From positions 1 through 22,969 of IMG/VR virus record IMGVR_UViG_3300027733_000212: DNA of 22,969 nt; one strand, 5' to 3'. A program made the translations under genes and the position numbers. This stretch comes from a virus. Positions within the stretch are counted from its first letter, which is position 1. Each line of letters starts with the position of its first letter. The notes below the pieces were generated by a model. The model was not told where the DNA came from, did no database searches, and saw only the letters and a program-made list of their open reading frames with translations. Positions 22,326 through 22,969 of this stretch are shown piece after piece.

Positions 22326-22969
22326 TGGCACATTTTGCACAAGTTGATGAGAATAATATTGTAACCCAGGTACTTGTAGTTACCAATGACGAAGAACACC
22401 GAGGTCAAGAATTTCTTGCAAACGATTTAGGTCTTGGCGGTACCTGGATACAAACTTCGTACAATGCCAACATTAGAAATAAGTTTGCTGGAATTGGAGA
22501 TATTTACGACCCAGTTAATGACATCTTTAAAATAGATGAAACTAAATATTCTTACAGAGATTCCTGGGTAGGGGTTACCAAGCCAACAAAGCCATCTATT
22601 ATGTTTGACTCTGTAGTTCGATCAGGAAATAACTGGACTATGGCTGTCATTAACCAAGCATTTCCTCAAGCGTTTCAACGATGGGGTTACATGCACCATC
22701 ACAACTTTGAAAGTTTCTCAAAAGGCTTAGATAATTTTGATGCTACTGTAACGGTAGTTCGTAACCCTGTTGATTCTCTTGCATCAAGCATCATTGCTTT
22801 TAAGCTTGAAACAGATGAACAGATCAAGCATCGTGCAAGTAGTGGAACGGCATCTTATGGAGGAGTAGGAGGTGCAGACTACAAAACTCGCACCAATGAT
22901 TTATGCCGTTCGATTGGTGCGTCTGGATTAGGAGATCCCAAAGACTTTGGATGCTTGTTAAATCCGGAT
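22325..22969 (+). CDS. Tail-region protein fused to a sulfotransferase-like domain (3' truncated)
   Basis: The gene runs off the window after 215 codons. Residues 1-70 (MAHFAQVDENNIVTQVLVV, then GGTWIQTSYNANIR and GIGDIYDPVNDIF) match a short domain frequent next to phage fibre genes, of unknown function. From ~90 the protein looks like a PAPS-dependent sulfotransferase. It has a strand and loop SIMFDSVVRSGNNWT (91-105), where R99-S-G-N-N-W corresponds to the 5'-phosphosulfate loop KSGTTW. A His cluster (H124-H126) follows, then TVTVVRNPVDSLASS (141-155), which matches the 3'-phosphate motif RNxxDxxxS with R146 and S154. The His-to-Arg spacing of 22 and Arg-to-Ser spacing of 8 equal those I recall for SULT1A1 (H108, R130, S138). 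The gap from loop to His is shorter (25 versus 60). The substrate is unknown. The start overlaps the previous stop (TAATG) with AGGGAG upstream. Confidence 0.82.
   Translation, partial: MAHFAQVDENNIVTQVLVVTNDEEHRGQEFLANDLGLGGTWIQTSYNANIRNKFAGIGDIYDPVNDIFKIDETKYSYRDSWVGVTKPTKPSIMFDSVVRSGNNWTMAVINQAFPQAFQRWGYMHHHNFESFSKGLDNFDATVTVVRNPVDSLASSIIAFKLETDEQIKHRASSGTASYGGVGGADYKTRTNDLCRSIGASGLGDPKDFGCLLNPD

Overview
This window is the late structural (morphogenesis) region of a tailed double-stranded DNA phage, probably podovirus-like. It holds, in order on one strand: large terminase, portal, small basic proteins and a LysM protein, a 1,658-residue virion protein followed by three accessory proteins, scaffold, an N4-gp56-type major capsid protein, a run of tiny genes, a putative head-tail adaptor, and tail fibre/receptor-binding genes. 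No tape measure, major tail (tube or sheath) protein, integrase, tRNA, CRISPR array or insertion sequence is visible. GC content looks moderate to low. The small-gene repertoire (the Cys-containing 80-residue protein, the 91-residue KSHVVVAK-type protein, the LysM-bearing putative ejection proteins) and the peptidoglycan-binding modules resemble what I know from phages of Actinobacteria, including freshwater lineages. That host assignment is an inference from memory, not something the sequence proves.

Layout. 1-136: short leader with two hairpins. 137-3845: packaging motor (TerL) and portal. 3860-6839: six small to medium genes, the first four rich in Lys and Pro, one carrying a C-terminal LysM domain. 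6814-15654: a block of four proteins (1658, 274, 463 and 553 residues) that I interpret as internal virion/ejection proteins; the last has an N-terminal LysM domain. 15655-15794: the longest gap inside the gene array. 15795-17258: scaffold and major capsid protein, closed by an 11-bp perfect GC-rich hairpin at 17266-17291. 17307-18479: six tiny genes joined by stop/start overlaps, including a 17-residue four-cysteine ORF. 18479-19378: putative adaptor. 19382-22969: fibre with a long Ser/Ala/Thr shaft, a 100-residue beta-rich protein, a glycine-rich adhesin-like protein, and a truncated gene running off the window.

All convincing genes are on the plus strand and tightly packed, many with ATGA, TAATG or longer overlaps, which suggests one or a few long late transcripts with translational coupling. 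The most notable observation is the last gene (22325 to the window edge). Its first ~70 residues are a short domain common beside phage tail-fibre genes, and from residue ~90 onward it carries what looks like a sulfotransferase: an RSGNNW 5'-phosphosulfate loop, a His cluster, and a VVRNPVDSLAS 3'-phosphate motif, with His-to-Arg and Arg-to-Ser spacing identical to that recalled for cytosolic sulfotransferases. A PAPS-dependent enzyme attached to a tail-region protein would be an unusual way to modify host surface or virion molecules.
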